A stretch of DNA of 64,000 nt from Alphaproteobacteria bacterium (GCA_004292675.1 RDXO01000019.1:1-64000), one strand, 5' to 3'; positions 6,139 through 14,840 are shown, counted from the stretch's first letter. The notes: generated by a model not told the origin, from the sequence alone. Program-made: numbers and translations.

Positions 6139-7387
6139 GATCTTCCTCCATGATTGGGTCAAAGCCAAGCATCGCACGTTTTTCTGCTACGCTTAAGAAA
6201 TCCGCATTGCTCACTTGTTGCCATAAATGATCCCGCTTCGCACTGAGTGCTGGGATGCTATCCATATCCATTTTAAGCTGTATGTTTGATCCAAACATTG
6301 GATTTAGCCACATGCTAAGTTCATCTAGTACGCGTTTTTGTAGCGGTATAATCGTTTGCTCCCACAAGGCAAGCCGTGCTTCCGCAAGGTTTGAGTAGGT
6401 ACTATCCCCTGCAATGCCAAGTAATTGTGGCGGTACACCAAAAGCAAGCGCAATATCACGTGCGGAGGAATGTTTAATGTTGAGAAAATCCATATCACGT
6501 GGGCTTAAGCTCATTTCTTTCCACTCTAAGCCTCCCTCAAGCAAGAGTGGTCTCCCTGCATTGTTTGCGCCACTAAACTGATCTTCTATTTGTTGCTTTA
6601 AGCGATAATACTGATCTTCCGTGAGTTTACCTCCCTGCCCTTCAGACATACGCACCATTAATGCCCCGCTTGGACGTGCGCCATTTTGCAGCAATGCCTG
6701 ATTCCATACCGCAGCTTGATTATGCTGATCAATGCTGTAGGCGGCAGCCTCAATGGGTGCCATACCGTACCAATCACTCAGTGGGTGAAAATTCCGCAGA
6801 TGCATAATGCGTGATGCACCGTGCGCGGGATGTACAGGGAATAATGTTTCATGCTCCCCCACCTTATAGCGATAGGCTTTTGGCATTCCATATTCCCCTG
6901 CAATCACCTGTACACGATCGGGGCGCAGTACATGGAGTTCACGCGGTCGCTCCCCTGCAATCCCCACGGCTTGTACGTAAGCATTGCCTGAGAGCAAATA
7001 ATAATGCACAAGAGTCTCAACAAATCCTGCATAGCTTTGGCGCGGATTAGGGCGTGCAAGCAAGTTGCTGATAGGATGATTAGGCACTTCCGTTCCATCC
7101 CTTTCATAGGCAAGCACATCAATGCTTGCAGCCCCTGATGCAATCATGCCCATCGCACGATTAGCCACTACATTTTTACGGTAGGCTTCTTCTGCAAATT
7201 TGGGATAATCCCGCGCTGTCCATGTGGCATTGCCCATAGGTTGCACATAGGATTGAATCCCGCTATACCATGATGGAATGGCTGCTTTGGTTTCTGATGT
7301 GGATGATGAAGATGAAGATGAAGATGAAGAAGAAAAAAACTTTTGCCACCATGATGTGGTAGCCTGAGCAGAAGGTAATGTTGGCAT
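6131..7387 (-). CDS. Phage portal protein, HK97 family
   Basis: About 418 residues. The ATG at 7387 is preferred because GGGAG lies six bases upstream; the frame is open further upstream without support. The N-terminus has an unusual run of serines (11 in a row). The family is shown by PISNLLARPNPRQSYAGFVE, LHVLRPDRVQVIAGEYG, HLRNFHPLSDWYGMAPIEAA, ERGGLEWK-like LLLEGGLEWKEMSLSPRDM, and ARDIALAFGVPPQLLGIAGD. It forms the dodecameric DNA entry pore at one capsid vertex. No terminase gene lies upstream on this strand; the next gene is divergent, so the packaging part of the prophage is missing or elsewhere. Confidence 0.92.
   Translation of the reverse strand: MPTLPSAQATTSWWQKFFSSSSSSSSSSSTSETKAAIPSWYSGIQSYVQPMGNATWTARDYPKFAEEAYRKNVVANRAMGMIASGAASIDVLAYERDGTEVPNHPISNLLARPNPRQSYAGFVETLVHYYLLSGNAYVQAVGIAGERPRELHVLRPDRVQVIAGEYGMPKAYRYKVGEHETLFPVHPAHGASRIMHLRNFHPLSDWYGMAPIEAAAYSIDQHNQAAVWNQALLQNGARPSGALMVRMSEGQGGKLTEDQYYRLKQQIEDQFSGANNAGRPLLLEGGLEWKEMSLSPRDMDFLNIKHSSARDIALAFGVPPQLLGIAGDSTYSNLAEARLALWEQTIIPLQKRVLDELSMWLNPMFGSNIQLKMDMDSIPALSAKRDHLWQQVSNADFLSVAEKRAMLGFDPIMEEDHA
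7302..7334. repeat. In-frame hexanucleotide repeat encoding a serine run
   Basis: Repeats of GATGAA on the plus strand, TTCATC on the coding strand, encode most of the poly-serine stretch near the N-terminus of the portal protein. Because the unit is six bases, slippage would change serine number but not frame. Confidence 0.7.
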
Positions 7388-7557
7388 AAATGCTCCCTTA
7401 ATTGATGATGGAAGCATAAAAATGAAATCGATCTTCTGGAAGGGGGGAAATACGTATTTTTGAAGATAGGGCAGTATTCTGTGATGGACATTTGTGTGAT
7501 TATGTGATTTAATAACCAAAAGAGGTTCAAAATCATAAAAAAAATGAGATTAGTTTT

Positions 7558-7992
7558 ATGAATTTCAAAGAAAAAATAAATGCTCTTTCTCCGCGTGACG
7601 TTGGATTTTCCTTGGCATCAGGATTACTAGGTTCGTCTGTAGCGTGGAATATGGCGGTATGGGATAAACAACAGAGTTTCATGAGTGATCTACCAAAAGT
7701 GATTGAACCATATTTTACTGCAATGACAAGCAATGATTCCTCTAAGTTAACGGCAAAATTAATCACGCAATCCCTATATGATCCTACCTTGGGGAGCATA
7801 AAAAATATATGTGATGCGTATAAAGAGCCATCTACATGGCAAAATTATGCTTTTATTGGCGGTGCGTTCGTGGCGATGGCATGTGTTGGTCTTGTTGCAT
7901 CGCGTATATTGAGCGATGAAAAAACATCTTCACCTGCCACGACCATCGATGGATCGTCTGCGCATCGAGAATCATCAAAAAAAAATGGATAA
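7558..7992 (+). CDS. Small membrane protein of unknown function
   Basis: 144 residues, transcribed divergently from the prophage head genes. A weakly hydrophobic segment lies near residues 17-34 (GFSLASGLLGSSVAWNMAVW) and a clear transmembrane helix near 96-114 (NYAFIGGAFVAMACVGLVAS). The tail is short, Ser/Lys-rich and hydrophilic. No family is recognised. Two helices and its location beside phage genes are compatible with a phage accessory (moron or holin-like) membrane protein, but nothing proves it. No good ribosome binding site is visible (GAGATTAGTTTT before the ATG). Confidence 0.55.
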   Translation: MNFKEKINALSPRDVGFSLASGLLGSSVAWNMAVWDKQQSFMSDLPKVIEPYFTAMTSNDSSKLTAKLITQSLYDPTLGSIKNICDAYKEPSTWQNYAFIGGAFVAMACVGLVASRILSDEKTSSPATTIDGSSAHRESSKKNG

Positions 7993-8018
7993 TATTGCGC
8001 TATCTGTCGCTTCTAAAT

Positions 8019-8062
8019 AACAGGCATCATGCCATAAAAAAACAGGCATCATGCCATAAAAA
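8019..8062. repeat. Two perfect 22-bp tandem repeats, each with a small palindrome
   Basis: The unit AACAGGCATCATGCCATAAA plus two further A occurs twice without gap. Each unit contains GGCAT-C-ATGCC. The repeat lies between two convergent genes and next to a terminator. Confidence 0.75.
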
Positions 8063-8086
8063 AAGGTTGCACCTAAAGATGCAACC
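8058..8086 (-). terminator. Rho-independent terminator for the gene at 8111-8902
   Basis: On the minus strand GGTTGCA pairs with TGCAACC around an 8-base loop and is followed by seven T residues. It lies 25 bases after the stop codon of the minus-strand gene. Confidence 0.8.
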
Positions 8087-8110
8087 CCAAATCTGGTTAT
8101 TTTGAAGATT

Positions 8111-8902
8111 CTACGAATTTTTCAAATAACCTTGAACATCCGATAGCAGTTCTTGCATTGATGCAATACGTGCTTCGATAACAGAGATTTTCTTGGAATC
8201 TGGAACAGTTTTATTGTATTCAGAAAATCCGTGAGTAGTCATGGCTGCGCCAGCGGCGATAGCAGCAGGACCAAGCCCAAGAAAACCGCCAAAAACTAAT
8301 GCAACACCAACGCCCGCTTCAACGATACCTGCGTTTGCTTTAGCAGTTGCAACAATGCCAGGGTGTTCCATTGCTCTCCGCTCATTTTGCAAAAATACAA
8401 TCGCATTGTTTGCAGTTGCATGAGCTTTGATAACATTATCGCAAGCTAGCGAAGGACTTGCTTTTATTGCCCAACAACAGGCAAGCACCAAATGTGCTTC
8501 TGCTAGGTAGTCTTGTAGCAGCGGCAAATTCACCAAACCTGCACAAGCATACTCTAAACTTCCGACAGCTCGATCAATCGATTTGACACGTTCTGAAAAA
8601 ACAATATCCCTTGCGAACGCACTGTGTAAAGCAATTTTTGCCGATCCAATATGCGAGAGCAAAAGATTATCGACTTTTTCATCGACAATATCTAACTTTT
8701 CTTCAATGCGTTGGACTGTTTCAAGTATTGCATCAGAATTATCTTCAGCAATTTCAAATAGAACATTTTCATCCAACGTTCCAGATAAAAGGGAGAGCAT
8801 CGTAACGACTTTACTCGCCATAATCAGACCATCCTTAGTATTATAGACATCGAAACCGACATGAAGCCAACTGCTGTTACGTAGTTGGAACGATAAACGC
8901 AC
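8111..8902 (-). CDS. Unknown protein with coiled coil and glycine/alanine-rich membrane segment
   Basis: 263 residues from a GTG at 8902; an ATG at 8821 (MASKVVTMLS) with AAGGA ten bases upstream may be the true start, giving 236 residues. A predicted coiled coil (ETVQRIEEKLDIVDEKVDNL) is followed by a helical middle and a Gly/Ala-rich hydrophobic stretch (GVGVALVFGGFLGLGPAAIA). The last part is another amphipathic helix (IEARIASMQELLSDVQGYLK). The family is not recognised. The layout of coiled coil plus hydrophobic hairpin resembles pore-forming or membrane-associated effectors in general form only. It has its own terminator and is separated from rmuC by 310 bases. Confidence 0.6.
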   Translation of the reverse strand: MRLSFQLRNSSWLHVGFDVYNTKDGLIMASKVVTMLSLLSGTLDENVLFEIAEDNSDAILETVQRIEEKLDIVDEKVDNLLLSHIGSAKIALHSAFARDIVFSERVKSIDRAVGSLEYACAGLVNLPLLQDYLAEAHLVLACCWAIKASPSLACDNVIKAHATANNAIVFLQNERRAMEHPGIVATAKANAGIVEAGVGVALVFGGFLGLGPAAIAAGAAMTTHGFSEYNKTVPDSKKISVIEARIASMQELLSDVQGYLKNS

Positions 8903-9146
8903 ATAAAATCTTATGCGTTCTTGAGCGTTAGTTCACTTTGCGTGACCATAGAATGCACAACACATGGTTGGCATCAGATAAATGGGTGCGAATCAGGTTG
9001 AATCGTATAGGCAAGGTGAACACAAAATATACCGTTTTTTTTTTTTTCGACAGTCAAGGAAAAAATGCATTTTTTCTTTAGAACCTCTGTGAATAGAGCC
9101 TCATAACATGCGCTTAGGAAAATAGATTGCATGATTGATGATTTTC

Positions 9147-9175
9147 TTGTTCACTTTTGTGTAAAACCGTTTTAT
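9147..9175 (+). promoter_or_regulatory. Possible sigma70-type promoter for rmuC
   Basis: The 310-base gap 8903-9212 holds no gene that I can support. It contains a 13-base T run (9035-9047) and, close to rmuC, TTGTTC and TTTTAT separated by 17 bases, about 38 bases before the ATG. Each box matches the consensus at four of six positions, so this is weak. Confidence 0.3.
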
Positions 9176-9212
9176 GGTGATGGTGAATAAACTTTGTTCG
9201 AGAGCTTAATCT

Positions 9213-10754
9213 ATGGAACTTATTCTGCATTTTAGTCATTTATTGCCCTACGCCTTCATCGGTGCATTGTTTTTAGCATGTGGTGTTGCGATTCTTGCAC
9301 TCATAAGCAGCAAAAAAATGCATTTACGTTTGAAGGAATATGAGATTGCCCTTGCCACAGCCCAGGCAACGCTCGACAATGCGCATCATCAAAGTGATGA
9401 ATATGATGCCATGCGCCGATCGCATGATTTATTAATCGCGGATAAAGCACGCGCTCTTGCAGAAAAAGATGAGCTTGGTAAACAAGTGGATGAATTGCGT
9501 CGTGAACGTGATATTGCCATTAAAAGCCGTGAACGCGCTGATTTTTTGAAAAATGAAGCTGAGCGAAAAATGCAACTCACCGAGCAAAAGATGCAGGATG
9601 TGGAACTTCGCATGATTGATTGGGAGCGACAAAAAGAAGAATCAGTGCAAGCAGCACGCGCTGCGATCTTAAAAGCGGGTGGTGAAATGTCCAATAAATT
9701 ATTGGAAGATCATAAGCGTGAAATGGAAGAAGCCAAGAAGCATAGCGAAGAACGCGTGCGCAAAACAACCGAACAATTAATGACACAATTTGATATGATT
9801 GCCAAAACAGTCTATTCTCTGCGTGATTCAACATTGCATACGCGTGAGCAAATGGAATTGGTGATGCGTTCCCTCAGTAATCCTGCGGGCGTGGGGCAAA
9901 TGGCTGAGATTGGCTTGGAAAATTCATTGAAAAACATTGGCTTAGTCAAAGGTCGTGATTTTATCATTCAATATCATGTCAACCAAGAAGAAGGTCGCAA
10001 TGTGCGCCCTGATGCCGTGATTTTCTTGCCGCAAGATACGGTGATGGTGATTGACTGCAAAGCATCAAAATCATTGCTTGAGCTTGCCAAAGCATCCGAT
10101 GAAGACACCAAAAAAATTGCTATCACCGCGTTGAAAAAGACGATGAATGAACATGTACGCGCCCTTGCTGGCAAAGATTATCGTGCGGCGGTACTTCAAA
10201 GTTTCCGTGATTCAGGTAAAAGCGATAAGGTAGGGCATATTTTTAATGTCATGTATCTTCCTAGTGAATCTGCTATTGAACAAGTGCGCGATGCTGATGC
10301 AGAATTTGATGCGAAACTGCAAAAACATAATATCATACTGGCAGGTCCTTCGAGCCTAGCAGGTTTATTCTCTCTTGCGAAAATGAATATTGCAGCAGCA
10401 CATCAAGCAGAAAATGAGAAAATAATCGTGCATTTAGTATCAGAATTGATGGAAAGCGTGATTAATTCCCTCGCCCATGTTGAACGTGTTGGTAAAGGTA
10501 TTAAGTCTGCAGCAGAAAGTTATGATGCATTCAGCAAATCCATCAATGCGCGCCTCTTACCTCGGATGCGTAGTTTGAAGGAATTGGGCGTGTCTCCTGC
10601 GCGTAATAAAGATATTCCTGCGCCATTGCCTAGCTATGATATACGTCGTATTGAACAAACGCTTGTGGTGCAACCTGATGCACATGAAGAAGAATTGCTG
10701 GATGATGAAGTCTTGGTTGCATCGCCAAGTCTTGCATTAAAACATGCGATATAA
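9213..10754 (+). CDS. rmuC: DNA recombination protein RmuC
   Basis: 513 residues. A single N-terminal membrane helix (about 8-30, PYAFIGALFLACGVAILALI) is followed by a long charged coiled coil (30-190) and the RmuC domain (about 195-440). The latter shows TLHTREQMELVMRSLSNPAG, the fold's nuclease-like strand VRPDAVIFLPQDTVMVIDCK (D-x-K, PD-(D/E)XK-like), and HVRALAGKDY. RmuC proteins limit inversions and rearrangements at short inverted repeats; their exact biochemistry is unsettled. The last 70 residues are a variable tail. It is followed 24 bases later by xthA, so the two DNA-maintenance genes may be co-transcribed. Confidence 0.92.
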   Translation: MELILHFSHLLPYAFIGALFLACGVAILALISSKKMHLRLKEYEIALATAQATLDNAHHQSDEYDAMRRSHDLLIADKARALAEKDELGKQVDELRRERDIAIKSRERADFLKNEAERKMQLTEQKMQDVELRMIDWERQKEESVQAARAAILKAGGEMSNKLLEDHKREMEEAKKHSEERVRKTTEQLMTQFDMIAKTVYSLRDSTLHTREQMELVMRSLSNPAGVGQMAEIGLENSLKNIGLVKGRDFIIQYHVNQEEGRNVRPDAVIFLPQDTVMVIDCKASKSLLELAKASDEDTKKIAITALKKTMNEHVRALAGKDYRAAVLQSFRDSGKSDKVGHIFNVMYLPSESAIEQVRDADAEFDAKLQKHNIILAGPSSLAGLFSLAKMNIAAAHQAENEKIIVHLVSELMESVINSLAHVERVGKGIKSAAESYDAFSKSINARLLPRMRSLKELGVSPARNKDIPAPLPSYDIRRIEQTLVVQPDAHEEELLDDEVLVASPSLALKHAI

Positions 10755-10778
10755 TAAGACGCATTATTTGATCGACTC

Positions 10779-11582
10779 ATGCAGCACACATCGCACCATT
10801 TTGTCACATGGAACGTCAATTCATTGCGGTCACGCATGGTGCATGTGCTTGATTTCATCAAAGAACATCGCCCCGATGTTGTGATGTTGCAAGAACTAAA
10901 ATGTCAAGACGAGCAATTTCCGTGGGAAGCCATGGAAGATGCAGGTTATCAATGCGCTGTGTATGGTCAAAAGAGCTATAATGGCGTTGCAATCATGAGT
11001 CGCACTGGTTTGGAAGATGTGCGCCGTGGGCTACATGCTGATGATGAACAAACGCGTTATATTGAAGCCATCACTGTGCTTGATGGCACGGCGTACCGTG
11101 TTGCCTCCGTCTATGTACCCAATGGCAATGAAGTTGGGTCTGATAAATTTCACTATAAATTAGATTTTTTTCATCATCTTCGTCATCGTCTCACGGAGAT
11201 AGCTCCCTATGAGGAATCCGTCATCATCGGTGGGGATTATAATTGCGCCTATCTTCCGCAGGATGTGTATGATGCTGATCGCCTCGAGGGGACATTATGC
11301 TTTCATCCTCAGGAGCGTGAAGCGATGTGGCGCATACTCCATGATGGCTATTATGATGCCGTGCGAATGCAGCATCCTCATGAGCCACTCTTTAGTTGGT
11401 GGGATTATCGCGCAGGTGCATTCGCCCGCAATCATGGTATGCGGATTGACCATCTTTTGCTATCACCTAAAGCAGCTAATAGCCTAAGCCAAGTGCGTAT
11501 TTTTTCTGAAGAACGAGCCAAGGACAAGCCTTCGGATCACGCCCCCGTGGGATGTATGCTTATCGCACGTGAAGATGCGTAG
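10779..11582 (+). CDS. xthA: Exodeoxyribonuclease III (AP endonuclease, xthA/exoA family)
   Basis: 267 residues with all family motifs: WNVNSLRSR (Asn for Mg2+), LQELKCQDEQFP (catalytic Glu), NGVAIMSR, SVYVPNGNEVGSDKF (Tyr), IIGGDYNCAY (Asp-Asn pair), RIDHLLLSP, and SDHAPVG (Asp-His). It cleaves the backbone 5' of abasic sites in base-excision repair and removes 3' blocking groups. Length is normal for the bacterial ExoA group. The final 27 bases including the stop (11556-11582) resemble one arm of the palindromic repeat found at 45.9 and 57.2 kb. Confidence 0.95.
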   Translation: MQHTSHHFVTWNVNSLRSRMVHVLDFIKEHRPDVVMLQELKCQDEQFPWEAMEDAGYQCAVYGQKSYNGVAIMSRTGLEDVRRGLHADDEQTRYIEAITVLDGTAYRVASVYVPNGNEVGSDKFHYKLDFFHHLRHRLTEIAPYEESVIIGGDYNCAYLPQDVYDADRLEGTLCFHPQEREAMWRILHDGYYDAVRMQHPHEPLFSWWDYRAGAFARNHGMRIDHLLLSPKAANSLSQVRIFSEERAKDKPSDHAPVGCMLIAREDA

Positions 11583-11601
11583 TATCAATGCGTATTCTTC
11601 A

Positions 11602-12837
11602 TTAAACAGAAATAGTCTTTGATTCCAAGTGCGGAGGCAGCACAATCGGTGTAGAAGACGGTTGAACGGGTGCATTAGCATCCACCGTTTGTGCAGGGGA
11701 AACAGCAGGTTGATTTTTCTGCGTCTCATTTTTCGCTTCTTGCTGCGCTGGTGTCGTAGTTGGCTGCGCTGTAGTTGGCTGCGCTGGTGTTGCGGTTGGC
11801 GTAGAGGCAGTGGTGGACACAGGAGCAACTTGTGGTCGTGCTTGCGCTATTTCATTCGCCGTGGTTTTTATGCGCGCCTTCGTCTCCCCAACGTCAATCT
11901 GTATATTGATTTTTTCTTTCACCTCTTTGCCAACTAATTCTGTTGCCACATTTCCTATTAGTTGCGAGAAGTTGGGATGGTATCCAAGTTTTGTAAGATC
12001 TGCAATAACCCTTCTAGAGCGTTCCACTAAAAAATCCTCCATATATTGTTCAGGGGAATGACTCATAACGCCAGTAAAAGCTGTAACACCCGCTTGAACA
12101 CTTGCCATAAATTTCTGCCCAATATCACCTTGATGCTGATTCCATGTGTGCATAAATTGTTCTCTTCCTTGATTGAACGCCATACCTACACGCTGCATGA
12201 CGTTAGAACCAAGCTGAAGCGCGGCATTGCCTTTATCTTGAATATCATGCGTATGATCATGGATGATTTTCGCAATGGCATATGCCCCCCCCTGCAAATC
12301 TTGGCTGTTCCCAAATGCGACATCGCCTTTTTCAAATATTGCAATATTTTTTGCTATTTCGCGTTGCTGTGCAGGAGGTAATTTAGGGAAGGTTTCTTCG
12401 TAAAATTTCTTTACTTCCGCTGATTTACCTTGCCATGCTCGAAGATTTTCTTCCGTTGTGAGAACATCAACAGCCAAACCTAATTCACCGCTAAACTTAG
12501 CAATCTGAGCTTGGAAATCTTGTTGATTCCCATCTATTTTTGGCTTACTTGCTTCTTCTTGTTGAATTTTAGTGATAGCATCTTTCGTTTTTTGCCCTGC
12601 TGGTGAAAGCGGTTCATCTGTATTCGTCAGCGTTTGCAATCGATTACCAAGATACCCTAAGCCTTTTTGAATGTTCTGAACAAGATCTTGCTTGCCATCA
12701 GCCTGCTTTTGGCTAAATTGCGCAACCTCATTACCAGAACCACTAAAGTGCTTTAGTGCTTGTTCTGCCCTACCCACGAGGTTTGAAAAAAATCTCCCTA
12801 CAGGGTTTCCGCTATCTTGTTGTGCTTTGTCGTTCAT
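11602..12837 (-). CDS. Unknown protein with Pro/Thr/Ala-rich C-terminal tail
   Basis: About 411 residues from the ATG at 12837; a TTG two codons earlier is possible. No signal peptide or membrane helix is visible. Residues 1-320 are mostly helical and charged, with KLPPAQQREIAKNIAIFEKG and IHDHTHDIQDKGNAALQLGS. From about 330 to the end the protein is low complexity (repeats of TTAQPTTTPAQ, then SPAQTVDANAPVQPSSTP). No family is recognised. The flexible tail and lack of export signal would fit a secreted effector or a surface-attached protein, but this is speculation. It stands alone between convergent xthA and ffh. Confidence 0.6.
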   Translation of the reverse strand: MNDKAQQDSGNPVGRFFSNLVGRAEQALKHFSGSGNEVAQFSQKQADGKQDLVQNIQKGLGYLGNRLQTLTNTDEPLSPAGQKTKDAITKIQQEEASKPKIDGNQQDFQAQIAKFSGELGLAVDVLTTEENLRAWQGKSAEVKKFYEETFPKLPPAQQREIAKNIAIFEKGDVAFGNSQDLQGGAYAIAKIIHDHTHDIQDKGNAALQLGSNVMQRVGMAFNQGREQFMHTWNQHQGDIGQKFMASVQAGVTAFTGVMSHSPEQYMEDFLVERSRRVIADLTKLGYHPNFSQLIGNVATELVGKEVKEKINIQIDVGETKARIKTTANEIAQARPQVAPVSTTASTPTATPAQPTTAQPTTTPAQQEAKNETQKNQPAVSPAQTVDANAPVQPSSTPIVLPPHLESKTISV

Positions 12838-12942
12838 AATCAACTAACCTATTGAACCATTATTCAATCTAAAAGATTCTATATTTATCTGATACTACCA
12901 TGGAACTATTACAAAATGATGACGAAAGAATCGTTTTGCAGC

Positions 12943-13089
12943 TAGGTTGTGTTGAGTTTTCGCTGATGCGTTAGCGAAAATGGCAGGTTTGCGAGAACCG
13001 CAACGGAATGTACTTAAGGTACATGAGTAGCGGAATCGCAGCAAAACGTCATTTGCAGCCAGCAGCAGTAGAAAAATCAACACAACCTA
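12943..13089. repeat. 147-bp palindromic element overlapping the ffh stop codon
   Basis: The outer arms TAGGTTGTGTTGA (12943-12955) and TCAACACAACCTA (13077-13089) are perfect complements, extending with one mismatch to about 18 bp. Within are further palindromes: CGCTGATGCGTTAGCG, an ATGTAC-TTAAG-GTACAT hairpin near 13013-13029, and scattered TTGCGAGAACCGCA / GCGGAATCGCA segments. The right arm supplies the ffh stop codon (TAG). Size, palindromy and position at a gene end resemble REP-like or Rickettsia-type palindromic elements. The ends are as I see them, not confirmed by another copy. Confidence 0.6.
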
Positions 13090-14442
13090 ACGCATATCAC
13101 GGAATAATTGCTCCATCCCCCCACGCATCATGCCTTTTTTGCCAATTTTTTTCATTTTTTTGATCATTTTTTCCATTTGTTGATGCTGTTTCATGAGTTT
13201 ATTCACTTCTTCAACTGAAACACCTGCCCCCGCTGCAATACGACGACGACGTGATCCATTCAGTAAATTAGGAAATTGCCGTTCTTTTTTAGTCATGGAG
13301 AGAATAATCGCTTCTTGACGCTTAAAAACAGATTCGTCAAAGCCAGAACTAGCAATCGCCTCTTTCAGTTGCCCCATGCCGGGCAGAAGTTTCATCATCG
13401 AACCCATGCCCCCCATTTTTTTCATATTTTGCAGTTGCGAGAGCATGTCATTCAAATCAAACTTGCCGTCTTTCATGCGTAACGCCATTTTTTCTGCCTC
13501 CGCCTGATCCACGGCTTCAGCGGCACGCTCAACAAGCGAGACAATATCGCCCATATCCAAAATACGTGATGCGATACGCTCAGGGTGAAACGGTTCAAAA
13601 TCTTTGATTTTTTCACCCGTACCCATAAATTTAATGGGCGCACCTGTCACATGTTTTAAGCTAAGGGCCGCACCGCCACGTGCATCGCCATCAATACGGG
13701 TGAGAATCGTCCCCGTAATACCAATGCGTTCATGAAAAGTGCGTCCAATCTGCACGGCATCTTGTCCTGTGAGGGCATCAGCCACAAGGATGGTTTCAAT
13801 CGGTTGCGCGGCTGATTTTACCTCTGCCAACTCCTCCATCAAGGCTTCATCGATATGTAGCCGCCCTGCACTATCGAGCAACAAGACATCATAGGCTTCA
13901 AGCTGTGCCGCTTTGAGGGCGCGCCCCGTGATCTGTTGGGGCATTTCCCCCTCAATAATCGGCAAGGATGCTACCGATGCTTGCTCCGCTACAACCGCTA
14001 ATTGCTGTTGCGCCGCAGGACGGTACACATCTAAGGATGCAACCAGAACCTTTTTATTGTGTTTTTGCGTTAGATAATACGCTAACTTCGCGGTGGATGT
14101 TGTCTTTCCTGATCCTTGCAATCCCACCATCAACACCACAGCAGGCGGGCGTGTCGCAAGATCGATGCCTTGATGCTCACTGCCCAAAATATGAGTCAGT
14201 TGATCTTGCACCAACTTCACCACCATATTTGCGGGAGAGATGCTTTTGATAATTTCTGCACCAACAGCACGTTCTTTGAGTGTTGCAATAAATTCCTTCA
14301 CCACAGGCAAGGCAACATCTGCCTCTAATAACGCAATGCGCACTTCACGCATCGCACTATCAATATCTTCTTCGCTCAAGCGTCCTTGTCGACGCATTTT
14401 ACTAAAAATGCCACCAAGACGTTCATTCAGAGATTCAAACAT
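13087..14442 (-). CDS. ffh: Signal recognition particle GTPase Ffh (SRP54)
   Basis: About 451 residues from the ATG at 14442, with GAGGA six bases upstream. The N domain (MFESLNERLGGIFSKMRRQG) is followed by the GTPase G domain with GLQGSGKTTSTAKLA (P-loop), DVYRPAAQQQL, LLLDSAGRLHIDE (G3) and TRIDGDARGGAAL (TKxD-type G4). The methionine-rich M domain follows, with GKFDLNDMLSQLQNMKKMGG, LLPGM and NGSRRRRIAAGAG, which binds 4.5S RNA. It targets ribosomes making membrane proteins to FtsY. The C-terminus ends in KKGMMRGGMEQLFRDMR. Confidence 0.97.
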   Translation of the reverse strand: MFESLNERLGGIFSKMRRQGRLSEEDIDSAMREVRIALLEADVALPVVKEFIATLKERAVGAEIIKSISPANMVVKLVQDQLTHILGSEHQGIDLATRPPAVVLMVGLQGSGKTTSTAKLAYYLTQKHNKKVLVASLDVYRPAAQQQLAVVAEQASVASLPIIEGEMPQQITGRALKAAQLEAYDVLLLDSAGRLHIDEALMEELAEVKSAAQPIETILVADALTGQDAVQIGRTFHERIGITGTILTRIDGDARGGAALSLKHVTGAPIKFMGTGEKIKDFEPFHPERIASRILDMGDIVSLVERAAEAVDQAEAEKMALRMKDGKFDLNDMLSQLQNMKKMGGMGSMMKLLPGMGQLKEAIASSGFDESVFKRQEAIILSMTKKERQFPNLLNGSRRRRIAAGAGVSVEEVNKLMKQHQQMEKMIKKMKKIGKKGMMRGGMEQLFRDMR

Positions 14443-14606
14443 AAAAATTCCTCGGTTCATGTTGTGCTTTGTGCCACCCTATACAAGTGCTGATGCGGAT
14501 ACAAGAAAAAATGCCAAAGATACGCTTGCGTTTACATAAGAAATTTTGTACGTTGATGCTTAACTAGGCAACATAAATTAGAACCATTCTTTATATACGT
14601 ACCATT

Positions 14607-14840
14607 ATGACCCAAGAAATAACGACCATGAGCTTTGAACATGCAATGCAGGAACTAGAGCAAATCGTTCGACGCATGGAAACAGGAGAAGCGACGCTAG
14701 AGCAATCACTCAATGATTATGCACGTGGAACGGCACTACGCGCCCATTGTCAGACGCTCCTTGGTGATGCTAAACTGAAAGTAGAACAAATGATGAATGA
14801 CGGGGGCAACCTTTCCACGCAACCATTTGAGAACGCATAA
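14607..14840 (+). CDS. xseB: Exodeoxyribonuclease VII small subunit
   Basis: 77 residues with the family pattern SFEHAMQELEQIVRRMETGE followed by LEQSLNDYARGTALRAHCQ and LGDAKLKVEQM. With XseA (not in this window) it forms the enzyme that degrades single-stranded DNA to oligonucleotides. It is first in a plus-strand cluster with ispA and tlyA, an order common in Proteobacteria. An in-frame ATG seven codons downstream is an alternative start. Confidence 0.93.
   Translation: MTQEITTMSFEHAMQELEQIVRRMETGEATLEQSLNDYARGTALRAHCQTLLGDAKLKVEQMMNDGGNLSTQPFENA

Noticed and set aside
4263-7387. Gene transfer agent interpretation of the head genes
   Set aside because: Portal-protease-capsid order would fit, but the MuF toxin and cassette array are features of temperate phages, and no other GTA genes follow.
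9035-9047. 13-base T homopolymer as a phase-variation tract
   Set aside because: It lies in a non-coding gap more than 160 bases from the rmuC start and not between promoter boxes.
11629-12381. Open frames on the plus strand opposite the Pro/Thr-tailed gene
   Set aside because: They are mirror frames of low-complexity codons, with no ribosome binding sites and no family features.
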